DNA from: JBOFLG01 sp051657745
GTDB lineage: Bacteria; Actinomycetota; Actinomycetes; Actinomycetales; Dermatophilaceae
Direction of reading: 5' to 3'
NCBI GenBank assembly: GCA_051657745.1
Contig: JBOFLG010000002.1
Location: forward strand, 1 to 6,191
DNA length: 6,191 nt
The position numbers and the translations under genes were made by a program. Positions 5,500 through 6,191 of the stretch are shown here, piece by piece. The first letter of the stretch is position 1, and each line of letters starts with the position of its first letter. The notes below the pieces were generated by a model. It did no database searches. It worked only from the letters and a program-made list of their open reading frames with translations, and was not told where the DNA came from.

Positions 5500-6191
5500 A
5501 TGACACCCGACGCGCCTGGCTCGACGTCCGCACGGATGTCGTTCCCGCGGCTCGGTGCGCGGGTCGTCATCCGCTCCCGGCTACCCGCCCCGGACTCCGC
5601 AACCGGCGCCACGCTCACCGACGCCGTGGGCACCCTGATCGCCACTGACCACGACCGGATGACGCTTGCCACCCGCCGCGGCGAGGTCACCGTGAACCGC
5701 GCCGACGTGGTGGCGATCAAGGAGATACCGGCCGCGCCGAGCCGACGCGGCCCGCCCCATCGCGCGCTCTCGGTGGACGATCTGCAGCGGGCGATGGTCG
5801 GCGCCTGGCCAGCCCTGGAGACCGCTCAGCTCGGCGAGTGGCTGCTCCGCGCCGCCAGCGGCGTCACCCATCGAGCGAACTCGGTGATGACGGCCGGGGA
5901 CCCCGGCCGCGCGCTGCCCGATGCCGTCGATGAGGTCGAGCGCTGGTACCACGCGAGGAGGCTCGCGCCGATGCTCACCGTCACCGGGGACATCGGCGCC
6001 GACCTCGGCGACACCCTGCTGGGCAGGGAGTTGGCCGCTCGTGGCTACGTTCCACGACAGCCGACGCTCACCCTCACCGCACCAGCCGCGCAGGTCGCGA
6101 CCACGCTCAGCGAGTGCGCGTTCTCGGTCACGACCACCGCCGACCTCACCGCTGAGTGGCTGGCTGCGTACCGCACCTACCGGCCAGTCGA
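5500..6191 (+). CDS. GNAT-family N-acetyltransferase with N-terminal beta-barrel-like domain, possibly N-acetylglutamate synthase (C-terminus outside window)
   Basis: About 230 codons are visible and the gene runs off the right edge. Residues 17-76 form a small beta-rich domain (RLGARVVIRSRLP at 17-29, then GTLIATDHDRMTLATRRG and a VTVNRADVVAIKEIP strand). It resembles the Tudor/Sm-like domain I recall on the N-terminus of M. tuberculosis Rv0428c. From about 90 the catalytic region begins: WPALETAQLGEWLLRA at 103-118, then THRANSVM at 123-130, which is characteristic of a group of actinobacterial GNATs that includes Rv0428c and C. glutamicum Cg3035. The latter was reported as an N-acetylglutamate synthase for arginine synthesis. 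The acetyl-CoA pyrophosphate loop (R/Q-x-x-G-x-G/A) would lie beyond the window, so activity cannot be confirmed. The ATG at 5500 is favoured by the promoter box 8 nt upstream; GTG at 5494 and ATG at 5536 are alternatives. It is divergent from fdxA. Confidence 0.8.
   Translation, partial: MTPDAPGSTSARMSFPRLGARVVIRSRLPAPDSATGATLTDAVGTLIATDHDRMTLATRRGEVTVNRADVVAIKEIPAAPSRRGPPHRALSVDDLQRAMVGAWPALETAQLGEWLLRAASGVTHRANSVMTAGDPGRALPDAVDEVERWYHARRLAPMLTVTGDIGADLGDTLLGRELAARGYVPRQPTLTLTAPAAQVATTLSECAFSVTTTADLTAEWLAAYRTYRPV

Noticed and set aside
5478..5720. N-terminal extension of fdxA up to position 5720
   Set aside because: It would cover the start of the divergent acetyltransferase gene. Known ferredoxins of this type begin at MTYVIAQPC, right after the promoter box.
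1..6191. Search by eye for CRISPR arrays, tRNA/rRNA, insertion sequence ends, toxin-antitoxin or defence genes
   Set aside because: No regularly spaced repeats, cloverleaf-like stretches, transposase motifs or unexplained gaps over about 140 bp were seen. The window is filled by core metabolic genes.

Overview
This is an ordinary chromosomal segment from a high-GC actinobacterium. The evidence is the strong G/C third-position bias, an actinobacterial-type DapD, a 7Fe ferredoxin directly upstream of a DapC-type aminotransferase, and several starts that look leaderless (a TANNNT -10 box 6-8 nt before the start codon). The gene content suits the Micrococcales or a relative, but I cannot name a genus. 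I see no insertion sequence, phage, CRISPR array, rRNA or tRNA, and no gene with foreign-looking composition.

Layout, left to right. dapE (minus, 3' part cut by the window edge) diverges from dapD (plus) across about 80 bp that holds both putative -10 boxes and a small inverted repeat. Downstream of dapD, on the same strand, is a membrane-anchored protein with a lysozyme-like (goose-lysozyme/Slt type) core. It converges on gltA (citrate synthase, minus). Upstream of gltA and also on minus are dapC and fdxA, separated by 5 bp and probably one transcription unit. fdxA diverges from a plus-strand GNAT acetyltransferase with an extra N-terminal domain, cut by the right edge. The fdxA and GNAT putative -10 boxes overlap almost completely on opposite strands.

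How the genes fit together. dapD (succinyl-CoA-dependent), dapC (aminotransferase) and dapE (desuccinylase) are the three consecutive steps of the succinylase branch that makes LL-diaminopimelate, the precursor of lysine and, in many actinobacteria, of the peptidoglycan cross-linking residue. Citrate synthase feeds the TCA cycle, which supplies the succinyl-CoA used by DapD. The lysozyme-like protein probably acts on or binds the cell wall. The GNAT protein resembles the Rv0428c/Cg3035 type, for which N-acetylglutamate synthase activity (arginine pathway) has been proposed. The window therefore reads mainly as amino-acid and cell-wall precursor metabolism.

I found no clearly undescribed system. 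The points most worth checking are the overlapping divergent promoters at fdxA/GNAT, the leaderless-type dapE/dapD divergent region, and the uncharacterised lysozyme-like protein.
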